Source: CAYMPH01 sp964392365
Lineage (GTDB): Bacteria > Spirochaetota > UBA4802 > UBA5550
Assembly: GCA_964392365.1 (NCBI GenBank)
Contig: CAYMPH010000007.1
Span: forward strand, 124,001 to 188,000
Direction of reading: 5' to 3'
Length of the DNA: 64,000 nt
Position numbers and translations under genes: made by a program. This document shows, in pieces, positions 1-7,437 of this stretch. The notes under the pieces are model-generated. The model had not been told where the DNA came from. It saw only the letters and a program-made list of their open reading frames with translations, and searched no databases. Each line of letters begins with the position of its first letter. The first letter of the stretch is position 1.

Positions 1-2
1 TT

Positions 3-437
3 GTTACAGAAACAAATTTTTCCAATCCAAGAAGAATGTCGGACGGTCTTGATCTGAATCGCCTTATTATAATGTGTGCTGTTCTTGAAAAGCATACAGG
101 CATTCAGATTAATAATTTCGATGTATTTTTAAATGTTTCAGGCGGTTTCAGAATTAATGAAACTGCTGCAGACCTTGCTGTTGCCATGTCTATTGCATCG
201 AGTGTAAAAAACAAGTCCATTCCGGAGAAAACAGGACTCCTTGGAGAAATTTCTCTCGCAGGAGAGCTTCGTCCTGTATCCCAGTGTGGACGCAGAGCTT
301 CTGAATTCCGGCTCGCCGGGTTTGAAACACTTATTATTCCTGCAGGAGACGCAGCTGATGTGAAAAATTCCGGTTACAAAGGCGAATTAATTCCTGTAAA
401 AACAATATATGAAGCAGCCTCCATTCTATTCAAATAA
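3..437 (+). CDS. radA: DNA repair protein RadA (Sms), C-terminal part
   Basis: The reading frame is open from the left edge, so the gene begins outside the window and only the last ~144 residues are seen. These match the Lon-protease-like C-terminal domain of RadA. The sequence runs through an N-P-R-R segment, GLDLNRL, a V-S-G-G-F-R-I-N-E-T-A-A-D-L-A-V-A stretch and G-L-L-G-E-I-S-L-A-G-E-L-R-P-V-S, in the order usual for the family. RadA is a RecA-like cytosolic ATPase that helps process recombination intermediates. The zinc finger and the RecA-type ATPase core must lie upstream. In this C-terminal domain RadA normally lacks the Lon catalytic serine, so no protease activity is expected. It ends in TAA and is followed by 282 bases without a gene. 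I am confident of the family. Confidence 0.93.
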   Translation, partial: VTETNFSNPRRMSDGLDLNRLIIMCAVLEKHTGIQINNFDVFLNVSGGFRINETAADLAVAMSIASSVKNKSIPEKTGLLGEISLAGELRPVSQCGRRASEFRLAGFETLIIPAGDAADVKNSGYKGELIPVKTIYEAASILFK

Positions 438-469
438 TTACTAAATCCATTAATCACTATTTTCAGCTA

Positions 470-497
470 TTGACAATTGCTAATAATCCAGTAAAAT
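470..497 (+). promoter_or_regulatory. Putative promoter/operator of the first porin gene, shared with cbiM
   Basis: TTGACA at 470-475 is followed after 16 bases by TAAAAT (492-497), a plausible sigma-70 promoter for the gene starting at 720, with a leader of about 210 bases. The 18 bases from 470 (TTGACAATTGCTAATAAT) recur at 1753-1770 upstream of cbiM with one mismatch. The rest of the two intergenic regions is not alike, which points to a shared regulator site rather than to a simple duplication. AATAAT (482-487) and ATTATT (496-501) form a small inverted repeat across the -10 region. The regulator is unknown. Confidence 0.5.
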
Positions 498-719
498 TAT
501 TTTAAAAATTTGCAGGGTATTATTACATCCATGTTAAATTAAATATTAAATCAGTTTGATAAATTTAACACGCAGGTAATATACAAATAGAATAATTGCT
601 CGACGTTCAAATGAAATATTAATTATATTTATTAAATAAAAATTTCGATCAAGGGTTAATTAACTAACTGCAGATAGATTTTAATTTCCCGATCGGAAAT
701 AATATCCAAGGAGGATAAT

Positions 720-1607
720 ATGAAAAAACTTTTTACTTTAATAATGGCAACAATGCTCGCAACAGCAGTACTCAGCGCAGAGGAAAAAAAACCGGCTGAA
801 GCAAAAAAACCTATAGGCATTTCTTTCGGATTGAATTATTTCAGCAATTATTTATGGAGAGGAACAAACTGGTTTGATGGCGACGGTGCATTTGCACCGT
901 TCATCTCTTATGACATAGCAGGTACAGGTCTTGTGGCAACTATTACAGGAGAACTTTCTGCAAGCGCTATAAGCACACAGCAGTCAGGACGCAACTCGAA
1001 TCCGAATATTTTCAGCTATTCAAGGCAGGGTGTTGACTTTGCTCTGGATTATGCAATTCCTCTGGCTAAACTAGCTGCAATTAAATTAAACGTGACCTAT
1101 TTTTTATATCCGATTTCAAAAGAATATCTCGGAGCAAATTACAATGATATGGGTAATAGCAGTGCATATGCAAGTGTAGGCTGGGACCAGAGCGATCTTG
1201 CATTGACAGCTGGAATTTATTTTGACGGTATTCCTCTGAAACCTTATGTTAGCTATACTCACGATTTCTTTTTCGGCAACGCCAGATACAGATATACCGA
1301 CTTTTATATTAAAATAGGTGTAGCTCAGGATTTTGAACTGGCAAAAGACCTTACTTTTACACTCGGAGCGTATATGGGCCTGTTCAACAATCCTTCATTC
1401 AACTATACTCGCGCAGAAGCTGTTAAAGGCGCCCAGTTCGGCATCAGCGAACTTGCAGTTACATCAGCGCTTGCATATAAAATTTCCGGTCTTACCTTTA
1501 CTCTCGGATTTACCTACATTAATTTTCCATATCCGGAAAAATTTGAAGCAACAGTACGTGACACGAACAGGTATGTTGCAACACTTGGAACAACATATTC
1601 ATTTTGA
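720..1607 (+). CDS. Putative outer-membrane beta-barrel porin (TorF-like), first paralogue
   Basis: This encodes 295 residues with a signal peptide (residues 1-20, cleavage near LSA-EE), a short K/E/A-rich linker, then alternating hydrophobic and aromatic strands ending in an aromatic C-terminus (TYSF), as expected of an outer-membrane barrel. The segment after the linker, with N-Y-L-W-R-G, resembles the start of the TorF/CHP02001 family of putative porins; that family call rests on memory of the motif. It is closely similar along most of its length to the product of 2952-3863, but it carries a longer loop near residues 135-160. The start has a strong ribosome binding site (aaggagg, seven bases upstream). 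A terminator hairpin follows. Flanking cbiM suggests a role in metal-complex uptake through the outer membrane, which is inference. Confidence 0.7.
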   Translation: MKKLFTLIMATMLATAVLSAEEKKPAEAKKPIGISFGLNYFSNYLWRGTNWFDGDGAFAPFISYDIAGTGLVATITGELSASAISTQQSGRNSNPNIFSYSRQGVDFALDYAIPLAKLAAIKLNVTYFLYPISKEYLGANYNDMGNSSAYASVGWDQSDLALTAGIYFDGIPLKPYVSYTHDFFFGNARYRYTDFYIKIGVAQDFELAKDLTFTLGAYMGLFNNPSFNYTRAEAVKGAQFGISELAVTSALAYKISGLTFTLGFTYINFPYPEKFEATVRDTNRYVATLGTTYSF

Positions 1608-1631
1608 TTTTTTGAAAATATTCAATCACAG

Positions 1632-1661
1632 AGCCGGCTTATTGCCGGCTTTCTTTACTTT
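1632..1661 (+). terminator. Rho-independent terminator after the first porin gene
   Basis: A GC-rich 7-bp stem, AGCCGGC (1632-1638) with GCCGGCT (1644-1650) and a 5-base loop TTATT, is followed by a T-rich tract. It lies 25 bases after the stop codon at 1607 and separates this gene from the cbiM transcript. Confidence 0.85.
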
Positions 1662-1752
1662 TTAAAATTGTTTAATCTGATTATTTCTATTAATTAATAA
1701 CTATATCTTATTATTTTAATTCACACCTGTAATAAAAATTCTGTAATAATAG

Positions 1753-1770
1753 TTGACAAGTGCTAATAAT
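1753..1770 (+). promoter_or_regulatory. Shared 18-bp upstream element of cbiM
   Basis: TTGACAAGTGCTAATAAT matches the element at 470-487 in 17 of 18 positions and lies 47 bases before the cbiM start. AATAATTATT (1765-1774), a perfect 10-bp palindrome, overlaps its end. TTGACA could be a -35 box, but no good -10 sits 16-18 bases downstream, so the element may instead be an operator for a metal-responsive or similar regulator. Which regulator cannot be told from the sequence. Confidence 0.45.
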
Positions 1771-1816
1771 TATTTTTTCGTGCTACTAGATTTATAAACA
1801 AACGGACGGTAACATT

Positions 1817-2860
1817 ATGCACATGGCTGATGCATTAATTTCTCCGGCAGTCGGCGGCACTATGTGGGCTGCAACAACTGCTCTTATTATTTATTCATCA
1901 AAAAAAGTTAAAAATGAAATCGACGATAAAATAATTCCATTAATGGGAGTTATGGGTGCATTCATATTTGCAGCTCAAATGATAAATTTTACTATTCCTG
2001 CAACAGGCTCAAGCGGCCATCTCGGCGGAGGTCTGCTGCTTTCAATTATACTCGGACCTTATGCAGCATTTTTAACTATAGCATCAGTTCTTACAATACA
2101 GTCGCTTTTTTTTGCAGACGGCGGCCTTCTCGCACTTGGTGCAAATATTTTCAATCTCGGTTTTTTCCCGTGCTTTATAGCCTACACTTTTATTTATAAA
2201 AAAGTTACAGCCGGCAGATCATCAAGGATCAGAATTATTACTGCATCAATAACTGCCGGCATAATCGGACTGCAATTAGGCGCATTCAGCGTTGTTCTTG
2301 AAACTTCTTTTTCGGGGATATCTGAACTTCCATTTTCAACATTCCTGCTACTGATGCAGCCGATACATCTTGCTATAGGCATAGTAGAAGGAATAGCAAC
2401 AGCTTCTGTTGTGCTTTTTATATGGACTAATTATCCTGAAATAAACGAGGACCTGCATCAGACAATAACCGGTAAATCAATATCTCTTAAAAAAATACTT
2501 GTTTCAATGACAATTATAGCTATATTTGCAGGAGGAGTTATGAGCTGGCTTGCTTCAACACATCCGGATGGACTTGAATGGTCCATTAAAAAAACATCAG
2601 GGAATGAAGAAATCAAAACGCCTGAATCCTGGATATACTTAAGATTATCCGGCATACAAAAGCAATTTTCATTTCTGCCTGATTATAATTTTAAAGAAGA
2701 AAAAGCCAGTGAAGATATAACAGTCTCCCATAAAAGGCCTGAGGTTAATTATGGAAAATCTATTGCAGGTCTAATTGGAGGAATAATTACAGTTTTAATA
2801 ATTGTTATTTTTGGATTCTCAATAAATAAAATAAAAAAAAATCTATATAAAAAGAATTAA
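1817..2860 (+). CDS. cbiM: CbiM/NikM-type nickel/cobalt transporter with C-terminal PDGLE (CbiN/NikN-like) domain
   Basis: This 347-residue integral membrane protein is the substrate-binding (S) component of an energy-coupling-factor Ni2+/Co2+ importer. The N-terminus is Met-His-Met-Ala-Asp; in CbiM/NikM the amino terminus, His2 and a later histidine bind the metal, and His68 lies in the expected S-G-H-L-G-G context. Residues 1-210 hold about six membrane segments. After a cytoplasmic stretch and another membrane segment (about 225-245), H-P-D-G-L-E-W marks the PDGLE/CbiN-like domain, which ends in a final membrane helix (315-335) and a lysine-rich tail. The fusion of M and N parts is common in bacteria. 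The energising partners CbiQ and CbiO are not in this window. It is followed 91 bases later by a second porin gene with no terminator between, so the two are probably co-transcribed. Confidence 0.9.
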   Translation: MHMADALISPAVGGTMWAATTALIIYSSKKVKNEIDDKIIPLMGVMGAFIFAAQMINFTIPATGSSGHLGGGLLLSIILGPYAAFLTIASVLTIQSLFFADGGLLALGANIFNLGFFPCFIAYTFIYKKVTAGRSSRIRIITASITAGIIGLQLGAFSVVLETSFSGISELPFSTFLLLMQPIHLAIGIVEGIATASVVLFIWTNYPEINEDLHQTITGKSISLKKILVSMTIIAIFAGGVMSWLASTHPDGLEWSIKKTSGNEEIKTPESWIYLRLSGIQKQFSFLPDYNFKEEKASEDITVSHKRPEVNYGKSIAGLIGGIITVLIIVIFGFSINKIKKNLYKKN

Positions 2861-2951
2861 TACATGATTAAATATTCTGCAATAGATTCACTGAAGCATG
2901 AAATTAAAAAATCAGCAATATATTAAAAAATATTTAATATCCGGAGGGGAA

Positions 2952-3863
2952 ATGAAAAATTCAGGAAAGACAATCATTGCAGCAGTTATTTTATCATTTG
3001 CATTTTTTTTAATGTCAACATCAGCACAAGCGCAGAAATTAGGAGAAATAAAAGATCCTAATAATCCTCAGCAGACTGAGCAAAAAAAACCAATCGGAAT
3101 TTCTTTCGGATTAACCTATTACAGCACTTATCTATGGAGAGGAGTTAACTGGTTTGATGGTGACGGTGCTTTCACTCCTTTTATATCTTACGATATTGCC
3201 GGTTCCGGTCTTGTATTTACTATTTTGGGTGAGCTGTCAGCCAGTGCAGTCAGCACACAGCAATCAGGACGTAATTCCACTCCAAATATATACAGCTATT
3301 CAAGACAGGGGATTAATTTCAGCCTTGATTACTCAATACCGCTTGGAAAAATTGCTGTAATAAAACTAAATGCGCTCTCTTTTATATATCCTGTCTCAAA
3401 ACAATATCCTTGTAATTTGAATGACAACCAGGATAAAATTGATCAAAGCGGCATGACAGTAACTGCAGGGATTTTTTTTGACGGCATTCCGCTTAAACCA
3501 AACATAAGCTATACACACGATTTAAATTTCGGCAATCCGAGATTCAGATATACTGATTTCTACATTAAAATTGGTGTTGCGCAGGATTTTGAGCTTACAA
3601 AAGATCTGACTTTCACTCTTGGCGCATATATCGGCCTATTTAACAACCCTTCATTTAATTACAAAGCTGATGATTCTGTAAAAGGCTCACAATTCGGAAT
3701 AAGCGAACTTGCAGGCAGTGCAAATCTTGCTTATAAAATCGGCGGTGCAACAATATCAGCCATGTTTACATATGTTAATTTTCCATATCCTGAAAAATAT
3801 GAAGGAACAACAGGTAATATTCACAGATACTTTGCAACAATAGCTGTATCATATACTTTCTGA
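2952..3863 (+). CDS. Putative outer-membrane beta-barrel porin (TorF-like), second paralogue
   Basis: This encodes a 303-residue exported protein with a signal peptide (residues 1-27, ending A-Q-A-Q) and a Q/N/P-rich linker, followed by a barrel-like sequence nearly matching the first paralogue block by block, with the same Y-L-W-R-G and F-D-G-D-G motifs and an aromatic C-terminus (SYTF). An in-frame ATG at 2898 exists, but the ATG at 2952 has the ribosome binding site (ggagggg) and gives the proper signal peptide. About 15 residues present in the first copy near 135-160 are missing here. Its position directly after cbiM suggests that one transcript makes an outer-membrane and an inner-membrane uptake component. 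The specificity is unknown. Confidence 0.7.
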   Translation: MKNSGKTIIAAVILSFAFFLMSTSAQAQKLGEIKDPNNPQQTEQKKPIGISFGLTYYSTYLWRGVNWFDGDGAFTPFISYDIAGSGLVFTILGELSASAVSTQQSGRNSTPNIYSYSRQGINFSLDYSIPLGKIAVIKLNALSFIYPVSKQYPCNLNDNQDKIDQSGMTVTAGIFFDGIPLKPNISYTHDLNFGNPRFRYTDFYIKIGVAQDFELTKDLTFTLGAYIGLFNNPSFNYKADDSVKGSQFGISELAGSANLAYKIGGATISAMFTYVNFPYPEKYEGTTGNIHRYFATIAVSYTF

Positions 3864-3885
3864 TAATATGTAATTCTTCAAATTT

Positions 3886-3912
3886 AAGCCGGATAATCTC
3901 CGGCTTTTTTTA
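3886..3912 (+). terminator. Rho-independent terminator after the second porin gene
   Basis: AGCCGG (3887-3892) pairs with CCGGCT (3900-3905) over a 7-base loop and is followed by seven T. It closes the cbiM-porin transcript. Confidence 0.85.
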
Positions 3913-3974
3913 TTCTATAAAAAAGTATTCATTGCCTTTATTTTTTTTAATAAAAAAGTTGACTTTTTTTATTT

Positions 3975-3993
3975 GTATATTACCATTATATAC
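3975..3993 (+). promoter_or_regulatory. Putative toxin-antitoxin operator abutting the brnT start codon
   Basis: GTATAT (3975-3980) and ATATAC (3988-3993) form a perfect inverted repeat with a 7-base spacer. It ends at the base before the ATG of brnT (3994). TTGACT at 3959-3964 is a candidate -35, so the repeat covers the presumed -10 and transcription start. Ribbon-helix-helix antitoxins such as BrnA typically repress their own promoter, so this is the natural operator candidate. The arrangement also implies a very short or absent leader for brnT. Confidence 0.5.
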
Positions 3994-4311
3994 ATGGATG
4001 GATTAAATCTTGATCATATTGACGGTTTCGACTGGGACAAAGGAAATATTTCAAAGAATCGGGATAAGCATAATGTCTCAATTGGAGAATCAGAAGAAGT
4101 ATTTTTTAATAATCCATTTTTTATTTTTATCGATCAGTTGCATTCAGATAAGGAAAATCGGTATTACTTATTTGGAGAAACCAATGAAAAGCGGACATTA
4201 TTCATTGTCTTTACAATAAGAAAAAATAAAATTAGAATAATTTCATCGCGTGATATGCATCGGAAAGAAAGAGGTGAATATGAAAAACTTAAAACAAATT
4301 CCAAAGTTTAA
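3994..4311 (+). CDS. brnT: BrnT-family toxin (type II toxin-antitoxin system)
   Basis: This encodes 105 residues. The family landmarks are in order: F-D-W-D (12-15), K-H-N-V-S (25-29), a D-x-x-H-S-D-K-E-N-R region (47-56), and the C-terminal I-S-S-R-D-M-H-R-K-E-R block (83-93) that corresponds to the I-S-A-R of BrnT. BrnT is a RelE-fold ribonuclease that cuts mRNA and stalls translation, and its partner BrnA neutralises it. A TTG at 3973 could add seven residues, but it lies inside the inverted repeat, so the ATG at 3994 is preferred. The antitoxin gene begins inside its 3' end, giving a 32-base overlap and tight coupling. All recognisable key residues are present, so the toxin looks functional. 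Confidence 0.85.
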   Translation: MDGLNLDHIDGFDWDKGNISKNRDKHNVSIGESEEVFFNNPFFIFIDQLHSDKENRYYLFGETNEKRTLFIVFTIRKNKIRIISSRDMHRKERGEYEKLKTNSKV

Positions 4312-4555
4312 AAATGAATCAGATGAATTTGATTTCTGGTCAAAACATGACGCATCAGAATATATTAATTTTTCTAATTCTCAAAAAGTTAATTTTAAAA
4401 ATTTAAAGCCTTCAACAAAAAGTATATCCATAAGGCTTCCCGAATCTTTACTTGAAAGGATAAAAATAATTGCAAATAAGAATGATGTTCCATATCAATC
4501 TCTTATTAAAATGTATTTATCTGATAGAGTAAAGGATGAATTAATAAAATACTAA
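4280..4555 (+). CDS. brnA: BrnA/CopG-type antitoxin
   Basis: This encodes 91 residues. The N-terminal half contains E-F-D-F-W-S-K-H-D-A-S-E-Y (15-28), the hallmark that CopG/BrnA antitoxins use to bind the toxin. Residues 47-90 (S-I-S-I-R-L-P-E-S-L-L-E-R-I-K) form a ribbon-helix-helix DNA-binding domain. The start at 4280 follows gaggtga, whereas an upstream ATG at 4250 has no such site. It probably represses the operon through the inverted repeat at 3975-3993. The stop codon overlaps the end of the convergent cysteine-rich gene by four bases. Confidence 0.85.
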   Translation: MKNLKQIPKFKNESDEFDFWSKHDASEYINFSNSQKVNFKNLKPSTKSISIRLPESLLERIKIIANKNDVPYQSLIKMYLSDRVKDELIKY

Positions 4556-5238
4556 TTCAGGATCTCATCCAGCTGGTCTATTATTGATTCTTTTTCCAGA
4601 TTAAACTCCTGCTTATTATCACCGTTTAAAAAATTTCTATACTCTGATATTGAATAAAAAAATACAGGATAATCTGCCAGTCTCAAAGTCTCTGAATGAA
4701 GGAATAGAACACTTTCTATAGTGCCTTTAAAAATTTCCGAGTCATAGTCAATGTGAAATTCTTTATTGAGAATTTCACATGCCCAGATAAAAAATTCCGG
4801 GTCAATTACAGCAATTGTATAGGCATACCAGCTGTTTACGCTTTTTATAAGCAGCTCCTTCATGTCGTCTGAAAGGATTTCATGCGCAGGGCATAAAAAC
4901 GCAGAGCAGATCACACTTCCAAACAGAGAAAGATTCCTGTTATCTGAGCCATTATTCAATTCAGGATGGATGAGGCACCCAGGCTGAGAATCTGCCACAA
5001 AACCCTGATAGGGACAGATGTGTGATGAAACCTCCCTCACTCCATCAAGCTGATGATTTTTTAAATCTTCAACAGTTTTTCCTGACTGAAGAGATTTATT
5101 TCTATCATGTCCCTTTGCAAGATATTCCGAAAGATTAGTTTCGGAAATATCCTTAAAATTGAATAACCCGCAGCACGCGGAACAGCTTTTAATATTATCC
5201 GGCCTGCAGAGAAATATATTCTGATCCATAAGTCTCAT
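4552..5238 (-). CDS. Cysteine-rich protein of unknown function (YkgJ-like cysteine cluster)
   Basis: This encodes 228 residues with no signal peptide. A C-x7-C-x2-C-C cluster lies near the N-terminus (Cys11, 19, 22, 23), and further cysteines lie in I-C-P-Y, P-G-C-L-I-H-P and V-I-C-S-A-F-L-C-P contexts. The pattern recalls YkgJ-type proteins that may bind zinc or an iron-sulfur centre, but I do not recognise a specific family. It starts four bases inside the end of the aconitase gene, so the two are translationally coupled. A link to metal or Fe-S handling for aconitase is possible but unproven. Confidence 0.6.
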   Translation of the reverse strand: MRLMDQNIFLCRPDNIKSCSACCGLFNFKDISETNLSEYLAKGHDRNKSLQSGKTVEDLKNHQLDGVREVSSHICPYQGFVADSQPGCLIHPELNNGSDNRNLSLFGSVICSAFLCPAHEILSDDMKELLIKSVNSWYAYTIAVIDPEFFIWACEILNKEFHIDYDSEIFKGTIESVLFLHSETLRLADYPVFFYSISEYRNFLNGDNKQEFNLEKESIIDQLDEILN

Positions 5239-7163
5239 GTTGAACTTTTTGTATAATTAAGCATCCCGCCTGCAAGTAGAATTTTCCTCTGCCGCTGCGA
5301 TGCACCAAGCAGAAATTCAAACTTACTCCCGTTTATTTCAGCAGAAATAATTTCAGATTCCAAAACAGAAGCGCGTAGATTTATAATTTTGAAATTTAAA
5401 TTCAGTTTTATTTTTTCATAATCTTCAGGATTTTTAAAAACAAGCGGAAGAATTCCGAAATTGATCAGATTTGCAGAATGAATTCTCTCAAAAGATTTTG
5501 CGAATACAACCCTCACCCCGAGATACATAGGGCAGATAGCTGCGTGTTCCCTGCTCGAACCCTGACCATAGCTCATTCCTCCGGATATAGCAGTAAAAAT
5601 TCCTTTCTTTTTGTTTTCAAGAGCTCTTTTTGAAAAATCTCTATCAACATTTTCAAAAACAAACTCTGCATATTTAGGAATGTTTGATCTGTATTTCAAA
5701 CGCTGCCCTGCAGGCATAATATGATCAGTTGTTATTTTATCTCCTACCACAAGTCCTATTGATCCTGAAAGCTCATCAGGCATAGCTTCTGTAAATGGAG
5801 GATCTCCAATATTCGGCCCCCTGAATATTTCTGTTTTTTTATCGGATGGAGGTATAATCATTGAATCATCAATTACAAATTTTTCAGGCATATTAATTAC
5901 AGGATATTCCTTTGCCGGATAATCCAGAGGATTCACAAGCACGCCTGCGATAGCAGATAAAGCCGCAGTTTCAGGACTTACAAGATATACTCCTGCTGAA
6001 TCAGTGCCGGACCTTCCCTCGAAATTTCTATTGTTTGTTCTGAGAGATATTCCTCCTGTAACAGGAGCCTGGCCTGAACCTATGCAGAAGCCGCACGCAG
6101 ACTCCATGATCCTTGCACCGCTTGAAATTATATCCGCAAGAGCGCCGTTTGCAGCAATCATTTCAAAAACCTGTTTTGACCCTGGTGCTACTACAAGACT
6201 CAATCCGCTGTAGATTTTTTTCCCTTTTAATATTTTTGCTGCAATCATTAAATCTTTATAGGATGAATTAGTGCAGCTGCCTATTGCCACCTGATCAATT
6301 TTCATTCCTTTCAATTCTGAAATTTTTTTAATATTATCCGGTGAATGAGGGCATGCAGTCATGGGTTCTATCTCAGCAAGATTTATATCTATAGTCTTGC
6401 CGTATTCCGCATCATTGTCCGGAAGTATTTCTCTCCATACATTACCCCTTCCCTGAGCATCAAGAAATTTTTTTGTGATATCATCGCTTGGAAAAAATGA
6501 CGTTGTTACACCGAGTTCAGCTCCCATGTTGGTAATGGTTGCGCGTTCAGGCACAGTTAATGTTTTAATGCCGCTTCCGGTGTATTCAATTATATATCCG
6601 ACATTGCCTTTGGTTGTGAGAAGTTCAAGAACCCTTAAAATAACATCCTTTGCAGAAACCCAGGGCTTCAGATTCCCGGAAAGTCTGATATTGATAATTT
6701 TTGGAACTGTAATATAGAAAGGCCCTCCTCCCATAGCAACAGCAACATCAAGTCCTCCTGCTCCGATTGCGATCATGCCGATTCCGCCTCCTGTTGGAGT
6801 GTGGCTGTCCGAGCCGAGAAGAGTTGCACCGGGTTTTCCGAAGCGCTCAAGATGCACCTGGTGGCAGATACCGTTTCCTGCTTTCGAGTAATATATTCCA
6901 TAATTTGAATTCATTGTCTGCAGATATTTATGGTCATCAGCGTTTTCAAACCCGGTCTGAAGAGTGTTATGATCAACATATGAAACAGAAATTTCTGTTT
7001 TCACTTTAGGAATTCCCATTGCTTCAAATTGCAGATATGCCATTGTTCCTGTAGCGTCCTGTGTCAAAGTCTGATCTATTCTGATTCCGATTTCATTTCC
7101 ATCTTTAAGCTCGCCGTCAACAAGATGCTCCCTTATTATTTTATAAACAGCCGAATCTCCCAT
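5235..7163 (-). CDS. acn: Aconitate hydratase, short (about 640-residue) type
   Basis: This encodes 642 residues and interconverts citrate and isocitrate through cis-aconitate in the citrate cycle. The Fe-S ligands are visible in G-S-C-T-N-S and A-C-G-F-C-I-G-S-G. The N-terminal Q-D-A-T-G and S-D-S-H-T-P-T-G-G motifs and the C-terminal swivelling domain with G-D-K-I-T-T-D-H-I and S-S-R-E-H-A are present. The length matches the single-chain Aquifex/mitochondrial-like aconitases rather than the 890-residue AcnA/AcnB. The start has a good binding site (aaggtgat). It is followed with a 4-base overlap by the cysteine-rich gene, and it is divergent from the liv transporter. Confidence 0.93.
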   Translation of the reverse strand: MGDSAVYKIIREHLVDGELKDGNEIGIRIDQTLTQDATGTMAYLQFEAMGIPKVKTEISVSYVDHNTLQTGFENADDHKYLQTMNSNYGIYYSKAGNGICHQVHLERFGKPGATLLGSDSHTPTGGGIGMIAIGAGGLDVAVAMGGGPFYITVPKIINIRLSGNLKPWVSAKDVILRVLELLTTKGNVGYIIEYTGSGIKTLTVPERATITNMGAELGVTTSFFPSDDITKKFLDAQGRGNVWREILPDNDAEYGKTIDINLAEIEPMTACPHSPDNIKKISELKGMKIDQVAIGSCTNSSYKDLMIAAKILKGKKIYSGLSLVVAPGSKQVFEMIAANGALADIISSGARIMESACGFCIGSGQAPVTGGISLRTNNRNFEGRSGTDSAGVYLVSPETAALSAIAGVLVNPLDYPAKEYPVINMPEKFVIDDSMIIPPSDKKTEIFRGPNIGDPPFTEAMPDELSGSIGLVVGDKITTDHIMPAGQRLKYRSNIPKYAEFVFENVDRDFSKRALENKKKGIFTAISGGMSYGQGSSREHAAICPMYLGVRVVFAKSFERIHSANLINFGILPLVFKNPEDYEKIKLNLNFKIINLRASVLESEIISAEINGSKFEFLLGASQRQRKILLAGGMLNYTKSST

Positions 7164-7312
7164 GTAATATCACCTTAATCGTTAAAATTGTTTTTAATTG
7201 CATTTTTAGAATAAATTTTATCTCATATATAAAACAAGCAAATTATTTTTATAAAGAAATAGCATTTATTCAAAAAATTTAAAAATATATCGGTATTTCC
7301 AGCATGTTTTTC

Positions 7313-7341
7313 TTGACAGAATATACAATATGAAATATGAA
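7313..7341 (+). promoter_or_regulatory. Candidate sigma-70 promoter of the liv operon
   Basis: TTGACA (7313-7318), a 17-base spacer and TATGAA (7336-7341) lie about 96 bases before livK. It sits in the 274-base divergent region between acn and livK. Confidence 0.55.
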
Positions 7342-7437
7342 ATACATTCTTTATGCTATTGCAATTCAAACTGAGACCGTACGAACATACATGGATCTCT
7401 AAAATTCATTAAAGTTATAAATCTAAAGGAGAGTATT

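Noticed and set aside
1662..1816. NiCo or cobalamin riboswitch before cbiM
   Set aside because: The 155 bases after the terminator are AT-rich and lack the GC-rich four-way or B12-box elements.
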